From Victivallales bacterium (GTDB lineage Bacteria; Verrucomicrobiota; Lentisphaeria; Oligosphaerales; Oligosphaeraceae), in the NCBI GenBank assembly GCA_900769285.1, contig CAAGGB010000088.1, positions 1 through 12,344 of the forward strand: a stretch of DNA of 12,344 bases, in the 5' to 3' direction. Each line of letters opens with the position of its first letter. The stretch's first letter is position 1. Positions 1 through 6,360 of the stretch are shown here, in pieces. Made by a program: the position numbers and the translations under genes. The notes below the pieces were generated by a model. It was not told the origin of the DNA and did not search any database. It worked only from the letters and a program-made list of their open reading frames with translations.

Positions 1-290
1 GACGGCGTCCTCGCCGTCGGTTATGGAAGCGGGCGGAGCCCGCGCCAGCGCCGCGACAGCGGCGCGACCGAATTCCGCCGAGCGAAGCGAGACGCAAAGA
101 AAGCCGCGAAGCGGCGCCCCTAGCCCCGAAGGGGCGACCCCTGATTAGCCGGGGGTGAAGCGCCGCGAAGCGGCGCGAACCCCCGGAATGCAGACAATGG
201 AACTGGAGCCCCGGAGGGGCGACCCGCGCCGCGTAGCGGCGCCTGTCCCGACGGCGCCCTCGCCGTCGGGCGAAAAGAAAGCCGCGAGGC
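1..290. repeat. Array of GNA-triloop hairpins (dispersed structured repeat, left edge)
   Basis: This stretch is non-coding and almost entirely made of perfect short inverted repeats. Pairs seen are 29-34/38-43, 48-54/59-65, 103-107/111-115, 123-127/131-135, a nested pair 149-155/180-186 enclosing 160-166/170-176, then 208-212/216-220, 226-232/236-242 and a 10-bp stem 247-256/261-270. Most loops are three bases of the form GNA (GAA, GGA, GTA) closed by C-G. The motif GCGAAGC, known from DNA biophysics as an exceptionally stable mini-hairpin, occurs at 82-88, 106-112 and 165-171. Bases 1-20 match 250-269 at 19 of 20 positions, and 96-109 is identical to 274-287, so the array is built from repeated sub-units. 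The same family recurs at the right edge. Its function is unknown. Confidence 0.8.
238..258 (+). repeat. 21-bp direct repeat, left copy
   Basis: This 21-base segment (GGCGCCTGTC...GGCGCC) is identical to 12324-12344. It covers the 5' arm of the 10-bp hairpin at 247-270. The right copy is cut by the window edge, so the true repeat may be longer. The two copies enclose all genes of the window. Confidence 0.85.
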
Positions 291-299
291 CGGTCCCCC

Positions 300-334
300 T
301 TTGAGCCTTTTGAGTCTTTTGTGTCTTTTGTGGA
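300..334. repeat. Short 9-bp tandem repeat
   Basis: Degenerate 9-bp units of the form TTTTGWGNC run through 308-316, 317-325 and 326-334, with a partial unit at 300-307. They lie between the hairpin array and the AT-rich promoter region of the transport operon. No function can be read from them. Confidence 0.6.
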
Positions 335-509
335 CTCTTCATGATTCCCCATGACTCTAAATGATACTTTATCAAACAATTTGCAATCACTCAATTCAGG
401 TGCTACCTTAGGCCCGGGGGTCAGGCGGAGTGCCCTCCCCCCCCTCCATAATGTCTACCGTTTTAGTATTTTTTGCTATAAAAACGGTAGATTTTTTCTT
501 TCCATCGAC
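335..509. other. AT-rich non-coding stretch before the transport operon
   Basis: No gene is supported here. Base composition falls abruptly from the GC-rich repeat to AT-rich sequence. The only structures seen are a C-tract at about 436-444 and the inverted repeat at 454-491. The short open frames in both directions have no ribosome site and no recognisable product. Confidence 0.6.
454..497 (+). terminator. Rho-independent-type terminator (or paired operator)
   Basis: A perfect 11-bp inverted repeat (454-464 and 481-491, arms TCTACCGTTTT/AAAACGGTAGA) with a 16-base loop is followed directly by six T residues (492-497). That is the layout of an intrinsic terminator for transcripts arriving from the left, for instance through the hairpin array. 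The stem is AT-rich and so only moderately stable. Its arms also contain TCTAC and GGTAGA, the same words found in the proposed Rrf2 operators, so it may instead or also be a protein-binding site. Confidence 0.55.
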
Positions 510-537
510 TTGAATTCCAGCTCATATAGCATATCTT
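510..537 (+). promoter_or_regulatory. Putative sigma70-type promoter of the transport operon
   Basis: TTGAAT (510-515) and TATCTT (532-537) are separated by 16 bases. They lie 55 bases before the start codon at 592, in AT-rich DNA. The -10 box is a weak match, so the exact hexamers are uncertain. Confidence 0.4.
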
Positions 538-544
538 ATAGATG

Positions 545-561
545 TCTACCAAAACAATAGT
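545..561. promoter_or_regulatory. Putative Rrf2 operator at the transport operon start
   Basis: TCTAC-N7-ATAGT matches the ACTAC-N7-GTAGT site of the Rrf2 and nadA promoters at 8 of 10 arm positions. It sits just downstream of the proposed -10 box, around the expected transcription start, where a bound repressor would block RNA polymerase. The match is degenerate, so this is an inference. Confidence 0.35.
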
Positions 562-591
562 CTTTTCAGCCAGAAACCAAGGAGGTCAGCG

Positions 592-1071
592 ATGGGAGCA
601 GGGAAGAGCATCAGGGCACGATGGGGCGTGGCGCTGGCCGGCGGTCTGGCGCTGCTGACGGCGACCGGCTGCGCGACGCTTCGGGCCGAGCGCCCCCGCC
701 GCACCGAGACGGCGCAGCCGACGGCCGCGTCCCAGGACGCGGCCATCGAGGCGTCCCGCCGCTTCCTGACGGCGTACCGCGACGGCCGCCACGCGGCGCT
801 GCTGCGCGAGCTGAGCGAGCCGTTGCGGGCGTCGTTCGGGGCGGAGGCGTACCGGTCGTCCGTCAGGGAGCTGTCGGAGACGCTGGGGAAGCTGGAGTCG
901 TTCAGCTTCCTGACGGCGCTCCGGACGCCAGTCCTGACGTCGCTGGTCTGGAAGGCGAGTTTTCGGCGGACCGGCAAGGACGGCTGCCCGATTGTCCAGG
1001 AGGCTCTGTTCCGGGTGCTGCTGGCGCCTGCGGACGGCCGCCCCGTCATCATCAGCTTCTCGTTCCTCTGA
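592..1071 (+). CDS. Small lipoprotein, NTF2-like fold suspected
   Basis: This is a 159-residue exported protein. After a basic N-terminus (R8, R10) comes a hydrophobic stretch (about 13-24) and a lipobox-like T-A-T-G-C with the cysteine at residue 27, so a mature lipoprotein starting at C27 is expected. The next 20 residues are a polar linker. Residues about 50-158 (helix A-S-R-R-F-L-T-A-Y-R-D-G, later F-S-F-L and a C-terminal strand V-I-I-S-F-S-F-L) resemble small NTF2-like/DUF3887-type periplasmic domains, which is an impression only. AAGGAGGT at 579-586 fixes the start. It is the first gene of the secretin/ABC operon, so a pilotin-like or assembly role for the secretins is possible but unproven. 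It uses many G-ending codons (GCG, CTG, ACG), unlike the C-ending downstream genes, which hints at a different history. Confidence 0.75.
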   Translation: MGAGKSIRARWGVALAGGLALLTATGCATLRAERPRRTETAQPTAASQDAAIEASRRFLTAYRDGRHAALLRELSEPLRASFGAEAYRSSVRELSETLGKLESFSFLTALRTPVLTSLVWKASFRRTGKDGCPIVQEALFRVLLAPADGRPVIISFSFL

Positions 1072-1200
1072 GAAAGGAGCCACGTCATCATCGACACCCC
1101 ACCCCAAGCAGAAAGACGACCACCATGAGCATCTGTTGTCACCGGAAGTCCACCTTTGTCCACCACACATCCACCCACCTCAATCAGGAGACCATCAGCC

Positions 1201-2646
1201 ATGACCATCCGCAAGCATCACAGCCTTTCACTTCTGTCGGCGGCCTCACTGCTGCTGACGCTTCCCGCCACCGCCCAGCAGGCCCCAGCCAAGGACGAGA
1301 CCGTCCGTGAGATACGCCTCATCCAGGACGACGCGCAGACCACCATCGTCAGCAAAATCTACGAGCTGAAGCACGTCAAGGCGACGGACATCCGTCCGTT
1401 CGTGCTGAACGCCGTGACCCGCTACGACGCCCAGTCCCGCGTGGAGCGCGTCAACTACCTCTCAGCGAAGCGCCAACTGCTCATCGTCTCGACGGCGCCC
1501 GAGCTCATCCCCTACATCGACGACCTCATCGCCAAGTTCGACCAGCCCGGCAAGGTCGGCGAGAACGGCTCCACCATCGCCGGCACCGGCATCACCCGCC
1601 TCAGCTACACCCCCAAGCACCGCGCCGCGCAGGACATCGTCGACATCATCAACGGCGCCCTCCGCACCGGCACCGGCATCGCCTACCTCAACCAGGACAC
1701 CAACACCATCTACTGGAAGGACGACGTCACCTCCGCCAAGGCCATCCTCGCCTGGGTCAAGCGACTCGACCGCCCGCGCCCGCAGGTCACGCTCCGCCTC
1801 AACTACTATGAGCTGCGCGACAGCGACCTCAAGGACGTCGGTCTCGACTACCTCTCCTGGCGCAACGGCCCCGGACTCGACCTCTTCGCCGTCGGCTACG
1901 CCGCCGGACACCTCGCCTCCACCGAGGCCGCCCTCGCCGGCACCAGCGCCTTCGCCGACCTCGCCAGCGACATCTCGCGCTCCTGGAGCCGCGGCGGCTA
2001 CTTCGCCGCACCCCAGTTCGACCTCAGCTTCGTCCGGCTCCTCCGCCAGTCCGGCAAGGCCAAGCTCGTCTCCACCGCCAGCCTGACCGTTGTCAACACG
2101 CCCCTCTACGGCACCGCCGCCGACGTCACCAAAACCTACACCACCGAACTCGGCGGCGAACACGCCGCCATCACCAAGACCGCCGACGGCAAGACCGACG
2201 TCACCGCCTCCGCCACCGACGGCATCGCCGTCAAGGTCATCAACCCCGTCATCTGCTTCGGCTACCAGGCCAGCGACGCCGACGCCTCCGGCAGCCTCCC
2301 CGACACACCCGACTTCTACACCTCCAACAACGGCGGCGTCGTCTTCGGCTTCAGCCTCGGCGCCACCTCCGTCGTCGAGCGCAGCAACCTGGGCGCCGAA
2401 CTCGGACACGTCGCCCGCGTCGACGGCGCCCTGACCCTCGGCTTCCGCCGCGAGAAGCTGCTCGGCAGCTACACCAAGGAGGTCGACGCCTCCCAGACCA
2501 CCGGCATCCCGCTGCTCTCACGCATCCCCGTCCTCAAGTACCTGTTCGGCACCGAGACCACCCAGAAGGAGAAGGTCACCGTCATCGTCACCGCCGAGGC
2601 CATCCCCGTCCATCCCGACCAGCAGCCAGCCCTCGCCAGCCGCTGA
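1201..2646 (+). CDS. Secretin-like outer-membrane protein A
   Basis: This 481-residue protein has a Sec signal peptide with likely cleavage after A-T-A (residue 25). Two N-domain-like segments follow: about 49-116 (I-Y-E-L-K-H...L-L-I-V...D-D-L-I-A-K-F-D) and about 131-193 (A-Q-D-I-V-D-I-I...I-L-A-W-V-K-R-L-D). The secretin core runs about 195-468. It includes L-R-Q-S-G-K-A-K-L-V-S-T (281-292) and the family hallmark T-G-I-P-L-L-S-R-I-P-V-L-K-Y-L-F-G (434-450), then the hydrophobic strand V-T-V-I-V-T (459-464). Secretins form large ring-shaped outer-membrane pores in secretion and pilus systems. At 481 residues it is short beside typical GspD/PilQ proteins, and no N0 or peptidoglycan-binding domain is evident. 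The ATG at 1201 is chosen because AGGAG (1186-1190) precedes it and it starts the signal peptide; an upstream in-frame ATG at 1156 adds a non-signal extension. It is a paralogue of the next gene. Confidence 0.85.
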   Translation: MTIRKHHSLSLLSAASLLLTLPATAQQAPAKDETVREIRLIQDDAQTTIVSKIYELKHVKATDIRPFVLNAVTRYDAQSRVERVNYLSAKRQLLIVSTAPELIPYIDDLIAKFDQPGKVGENGSTIAGTGITRLSYTPKHRAAQDIVDIINGALRTGTGIAYLNQDTNTIYWKDDVTSAKAILAWVKRLDRPRPQVTLRLNYYELRDSDLKDVGLDYLSWRNGPGLDLFAVGYAAGHLASTEAALAGTSAFADLASDISRSWSRGGYFAAPQFDLSFVRLLRQSGKAKLVSTASLTVVNTPLYGTAADVTKTYTTELGGEHAAITKTADGKTDVTASATDGIAVKVINPVICFGYQASDADASGSLPDTPDFYTSNNGGVVFGFSLGATSVVERSNLGAELGHVARVDGALTLGFRREKLLGSYTKEVDASQTTGIPLLSRIPVLKYLFGTETTQKEKVTVIVTAEAIPVHPDQQPALASR

Positions 2647-2710
2647 CGACGACGACCTCCGCCCCCCCCACACACGCACACACGCATCTTACGCATAGGA
2701 GACCTTTGAC

Positions 2711-4276
2711 ATGAACAGCATCCGCAGCACCCTTCTCCTGCTCGCCGGGGCCACCACCGCCCTCCTCGCCGCCGACCAGACCATCAGCCTCCAGCCCCAG
2801 CCGCTCGCCGGCAAGGCCAAGGCCGAGCTCAACGCGCCCTCCGAACCCTACGCCAGCAGCTCCGTCCAGGCGCACCTCCGCCTCGACATCAAGGACGGAA
2901 CCAAGGCCATCCACTTCATCCGCGACAACAATGACCCGCGCGTCATCACCAAGACCTACGAGCTCAAGCACGCCAACCCCTACGGCCTCCGCTTCTACCT
3001 CAACGCCATCATCAACGCCAAGAAGGTCGACGCCAACGCACCCAGCGTCACCGCCGTACTCTTCAACGACGGCCGAAAGCTCCTTATCGTCTCCGCCGAG
3101 GACTACCGCTTCCAGGACACCGAACACGGCGAGAGCATCGACAAACTCGTCGCCAAGCTCGACCAGCCCGGACTCACCGCCTCCTCCGGCAGACCCAAGC
3201 ACATCTACTTCCCCAAGGTCAACGCCGCCGCCAACCTCAAGCAGATGGTCGCCAACGTCGGCGCCTCCGGCGTCGACGTCGAATTCGACGGCGGCATCGA
3301 CAAGCTCCTCGTCGACGGCGAGCTGAACGCCCTCTTCGTCGCCTCGCCCAACTGGTCCTGGCAGGCCATCCGCGACCAGCTCGCGCAATATGACCGACCC
3401 ATGCCCGAAATCCGCCTCCGCTACCGCGTCGTCGAGGTCTTCGCCGAAAACGACGACGCCATCGGCCACGACATCCAGTCCTGGCGCAACGGCGACGGCG
3501 CCTCGCTCTTCTCCGTCGGCGGACGCTACCGCACCAACTGGGGCGAGACCATCGCCTCCGGCGTAGCCACCTCCAAGGCCTCCTCCACCGACTACATCAG
3601 CGTCAGCCCCCGCTGGAACAGCCGCTACCTCGACTTCCTCGCCACCCGCGGCAAGGCGCGCACCCTCACCAGCGGCGTCCTCACCGCCAAGAACCGCCAG
3701 ACCTCAACCCTCAGCATCGGCTCCGGACTCCTCTACGCACACGTCGCCCAGCCCCTCCAGCCCGACGCCACCACCACCCTCAACCCCGAGGACAAGACCG
3801 CCCTCCCAGCCATCGCCAACCTCGCCATCCAGAAGGGCCCCGAAACCACCACCGACGTCAAAAACGGCTTCCGCTTCGCCCTCAACCTCGTCAACCCCGT
3901 CATCAACGCTGAAAGCTCAACCCTCAACCTCCAGGCAGAAAGCGTCTCGCTCCTCGGCTGGCAAGCCGACGGCACCCCGCGCCTCAACACCTCCAAGCTC
4001 GACACCACCATCCAGGTCGGACACCAGGCCAAGGAATTCGTCATCGGCGGCCTGAAGCGCGTCAGCGTCGTCGAGAGCGCCTCCGGCATCCCGCTCCTCC
4101 GCGACATCCCCTACCTCGGCTGGCTCTTCGGCATCAAGGGCACCGCCACCAAGACCTCCTCCATCGTCATCCTCGCCACCGCCGAGTACGCGCTCCCCTT
4201 CGACGAGGCACCCGCCGACGCCAAGGACACCATCGCCAAGGCCACCGCATCACTCCCAACCGCCGCCAGCAACTGA
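2711..4276 (+). CDS. Secretin-like outer-membrane protein B
   Basis: This 521-residue protein has a signal peptide (about 1-20, cleavage near L-L-A-A-D). N-domain-like segments lie at about 78-152 (K-T-Y-E-L-K-H...L-L-I-V-S-A-E...L-V-A-K-L-D-Q-P-G) and 164-229. The secretin core spans about 233-493. It ends in the conserved F-V-I-G-G-L-K-R (443-450), S-G-I-P-L-L-R-D-I-P-Y-L-G-W-L-F-G (458-474) and hydrophobic S-S-I-V-I-L-A-T (483-490). These C-terminal motifs are closer to textbook secretins than those of protein A. The two share local landmarks, such as Y-E-L-K-H, S-W-R-N-G-x-G and L-F-x-V-G, so an old tandem duplication is likely. AGGAG at 2697-2701 precedes the ATG. No type II secretion or type IV pilus gene lies nearby. 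The neighbours are an ABC importer, which suggests a pore for uptake rather than export. Confidence 0.87.
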   Translation: MNSIRSTLLLLAGATTALLAADQTISLQPQPLAGKAKAELNAPSEPYASSSVQAHLRLDIKDGTKAIHFIRDNNDPRVITKTYELKHANPYGLRFYLNAIINAKKVDANAPSVTAVLFNDGRKLLIVSAEDYRFQDTEHGESIDKLVAKLDQPGLTASSGRPKHIYFPKVNAAANLKQMVANVGASGVDVEFDGGIDKLLVDGELNALFVASPNWSWQAIRDQLAQYDRPMPEIRLRYRVVEVFAENDDAIGHDIQSWRNGDGASLFSVGGRYRTNWGETIASGVATSKASSTDYISVSPRWNSRYLDFLATRGKARTLTSGVLTAKNRQTSTLSIGSGLLYAHVAQPLQPDATTTLNPEDKTALPAIANLAIQKGPETTTDVKNGFRFALNLVNPVINAESSTLNLQAESVSLLGWQADGTPRLNTSKLDTTIQVGHQAKEFVIGGLKRVSVVESASGIPLLRDIPYLGWLFGIKGTATKTSSIVILATAEYALPFDEAPADAKDTIAKATASLPTAASN

Positions 4277-4323
4277 CGGCCTCACCTCCCCTCACACACC
4301 ATCTTCCCACAGGAGACACGCAC

Positions 4324-5355
4324 ATGAAGAACCACACGCTCATCCGCTCGCTCGCCGCAGCCGCCCTCGCCCTCGCGGCCACCGCCCTCCCCGCCGCCGA
4401 CCAGGTCCGCGTCGGCTTCCTCGCCGAACCCGCGCACGGACTCCACTTCATCGCCAAGGAGAAGGGCTACTTCGCCGAGGAGGGCATCAACGCCAGCCTC
4501 TTCCAGTTCAGCACCACCGCCGAGGGCTGCGCCGCCGTCCGCGCCAAAAAGCTCGACGTCGGCACCTTCGGCACCGCCGCGCCACTCCTCTTCATCGCCA
4601 GAGGCAGCGACTTCACCATCTTCGGCGGCATGATGATCGGCGGACAGGCCATCATCGTCAAGCCCGAAAACGCCGGACGCTTCCGCAACCTCGCCAACTT
4701 CAAGGGCGCAAAGGTCGGACTCGGAAAGCTCTCCACCGGCGACGTCATCTTCCGCGGTGCCCTCCGCAAGGCCGGACTCGACCCCTACAAGGACCTCAAA
4801 ATCATCGAATTCGGCGGCCAGGGCGCCGTCGTCGAGGCCGTCCGCAAGGGCGCCGTCGACGCAGGCATCGTCTTCAGCCCCCACTTCTCACTCGCCAACA
4901 AGAACTACGGACTCATCGTCTCCAACTACATCGCCGACTTCCAGCCCAACTACACCTGCTGCCGGCTCATCGCCAACACCCCTGACCTCAAGGCCAAGCG
5001 CGACATCTACCGCCGCTACCTCATCGCCGAAATCAGGGCCTACCACTTCTACCGCACCCACCAGGACGAGACCGTCGCCATCTTCGCCAACAGCTTCAAG
5101 CTCCCCGACGACATCGTCCGCAAGGACACCTACACCGAACACACCTTCGACTCCAATCCCGACCCCCTCAAGAAGGGAACCCTCGACTTCTGGAACACCA
5201 TGACCGACATCGGATACCTCCCCAAGAACAACGTCGACATCCACAAGCACATCGACACCACCATCTACCGCGAAGCCCTCGACATCGTCCTCAAACGCCA
5301 TCCCGACGACCCCATCTACCGCGAGATGGACGCCTTCTTCAAGGCCAACAACTGA
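4324..5355 (+). CDS. ABC transporter periplasmic substrate-binding protein, SsuA/TauA/NMT1 type
   Basis: This 343-residue binding protein has a Sec signal peptide (basic start, Ala/Leu-rich core, cleavage near A-L-P-A, residues 22-25) and no lipobox cysteine, so it should be soluble in the periplasm. Its features are those of the sulfonate/nitrate/taurine/thiamine-precursor family: V-R-V-G-F-L at 28-33, H-F-I-A-K-E-K-G-Y-F-A-E-E-G-I at 41-55, the K-K-L-D-V-G-T-F-G-T-A-A-P loop at 75-87, L-A-N-F-K-G-A-K-V-G at 123-132 and the K-G-A-V-D-A-G segment at 175-181. The ligand cannot be read from sequence. A sulfur compound is inferred from the adjacent Rrf2-cysK-metY block. AGGAG at 4312-4316 sets the start. 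It follows secretin B by 47 bp and is separated from the permease by a GC hairpin. Confidence 0.87.
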   Translation: MKNHTLIRSLAAAALALAATALPAADQVRVGFLAEPAHGLHFIAKEKGYFAEEGINASLFQFSTTAEGCAAVRAKKLDVGTFGTAAPLLFIARGSDFTIFGGMMIGGQAIIVKPENAGRFRNLANFKGAKVGLGKLSTGDVIFRGALRKAGLDPYKDLKIIEFGGQGAVVEAVRKGAVDAGIVFSPHFSLANKNYGLIVSNYIADFQPNYTCCRLIANTPDLKAKRDIYRRYLIAEIRAYHFYRTHQDETVAIFANSFKLPDDIVRKDTYTEHTFDSNPDPLKKGTLDFWNTMTDIGYLPKNNVDIHKHIDTTIYREALDIVLKRHPDDPIYREMDAFFKANN

Positions 5356-5379
5356 CCTGACCCACGCACTCACGCCAAC

Positions 5380-5416
5380 GGCTCCCCGCCTCCCCGCCCC
5401 GAGGCGGCGGGGAGCC
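5380..5416 (+). terminator. GC-rich hairpin between binding-protein and permease genes
   Basis: A perfect 11-bp inverted repeat (5380-5390 and 5406-5416, arms GGCTCCCCGCC/GGCGGGGAGCC) lies in the 111-bp gap. It is followed by a C-tract rather than T residues, so it is probably not a full terminator. A strong hairpin after a binding-protein gene commonly lowers downstream expression or protects the upstream mRNA 3' end. An alternative pairing, 5388-5392 with 5401-5405, is possible. Confidence 0.55.
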
Positions 5417-5466
5417 CCCCCCCACCCTCCCTCTCCCGCTTGCCTGAACTCCAAGGAGAACCGCCC

Positions 5467-6360
5467 ATGACCATCGTCCTCATCCTCGCCCTGCTGGCGC
5501 TCGCCGCCGCCGCGCTCGCCAATGGCGACCTCGCCCTCCTCGGCGCCGTCGCCCTCATGGCCGCCGCAGCCGCACTCCGCTGGCGCCTCGCCGCCACGCC
5601 CGCACGGCGACGGGCCGTCACGGACATCACCGCCGCCATCGCCATCCCGCTCCTCGTCTGGCAGCTCCTCAGCGCCAACCTCAAGCTGGCCGACACCATC
5701 CTCTTCCCACCCCCCAACACCATCATCCGCCTCTTCTTCTCCGAACTGCCCGACATGGCCAGCGGACTCCTCTCCTCCCTCCACCTCCTCGGCACCGCCT
5801 ACCTCCTCGCACTCGCCACCGCCATCCCCGCCGGACTCGCCGTCGGACACTCCCTGCGACTCCAGGCCGCCGCCGGACCCTTCTCCAAAATCCTCGGCGC
5901 CATCCCGCCCATCGTCTACATCCCCTACGCCATCGCCCTCCTCCCCAGCTTCGACGCCGCCTCCATCTTCGTCATCTACGCCGGCGCCTTCTGGCCCATC
6001 TTCGCCAACACCGTCTCCGGCGTCGCCACTATCCCCAGCTCACTCCTCGACTCCGCCAGAATGCTCCACCTCCCCACCCTCACCCTCTTCCGCAAAGTCC
6101 TCCTCCCAGGCGCCATGCCCGCCATCCTCACCGGCGCCTCACTCGGACTCATCCTCAGCTTCATCCTTCTCACCGCCGCCGAACTCATCGGTGCCACCGA
6201 GGGACTCGGCTGGTACGTCAAGAACTTCTCCGACTTCGCCGACTACGAACGCGTCATCGTCGGCATCCTCTTCATCGGCATCGTCGTCACCCTGCTGATG
6301 GCCATCCTCAACCTCATCGAGCGCCGACTGCTCCGACACAGGAGAAACACCCATGATTGA
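5467..6360 (+). CDS. ABC transporter permease, SsuC/TauC type
   Basis: This is a 297-residue inner-membrane protein, likely the channel half of the importer. Residues 1-19 and about 22-37 form two extra hydrophobic segments ahead of the usual core. Further segments lie near 54-70, 104-126, 144-160, 165-190, 218-242 and 264-285. The cytoplasmic EAA loop that docks the ATPase is at about 195-222 (D-S-A-R-M-L...F-R-K-V-L-L-P-G-A-M-P-A-I-L-T-G). The glycine usual after A-R-x-L is replaced by H201. The E-L-I-G-A-T-E-G-L-G-W motif (239-249) is typical of SsuC/TauC/NrtB permeases. AAGGAG at 5453-5458 selects the ATG at 5467 over a TTG at 5440. The end overlaps the ATPase gene by 8 bp, which indicates translational coupling. 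Confidence 0.88.
   Translation: MTIVLILALLALAAAALANGDLALLGAVALMAAAAALRWRLAATPARRRAVTDITAAIAIPLLVWQLLSANLKLADTILFPPPNTIIRLFFSELPDMASGLLSSLHLLGTAYLLALATAIPAGLAVGHSLRLQAAAGPFSKILGAIPPIVYIPYAIALLPSFDAASIFVIYAGAFWPIFANTVSGVATIPSSLLDSARMLHLPTLTLFRKVLLPGAMPAILTGASLGLILSFILLTAAELIGATEGLGWYVKNFSDFADYERVIVGILFIGIVVTLLMAILNLIERRLLRHRRNTHD

Noticed and set aside
1..290. CRISPR array
   Set aside because: The repeats are hairpins of differing arms with no regular spacing or unique spacers, and no cas gene is present.
145..390. 81-codon minus-strand frame across the hairpin array and 9-bp repeat
   Set aside because: The sequence is explained by perfect inverted and tandem repeats. The Q-K-T-Q-K-T-Q-K stretch is only the translated 9-bp repeat.
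1124..1310. Small frame starting M-S-I-C-C-H before secretin A, considered as a cysteine-responsive leader peptide
   Set aside because: It has no good ribosome site and runs far into the secretin A gene in another frame. Two adjacent cysteine codons alone are too little evidence.
1462..2409. Long minus-strand open frame opposite secretin A (and similar ones at 2588-3469 and 4888-5850)
   Set aside because: The same wobble-C artefact applies. The products are acidic and glycine-rich with no domain or ribosome site.
592..4276. Type II secretion or type IV pilus locus
   Set aside because: Only secretin-like proteins occur. There is no assembly ATPase, inner-membrane platform, pseudopilin or prepilin peptidase in the window.
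5522..6298. Ser/Pro/Thr-rich plus-strand frame inside the permease gene
   Set aside because: It is a frame-shifted shadow of the permease; repetitive Ser-Pro composition comes from the C-rich wobble.
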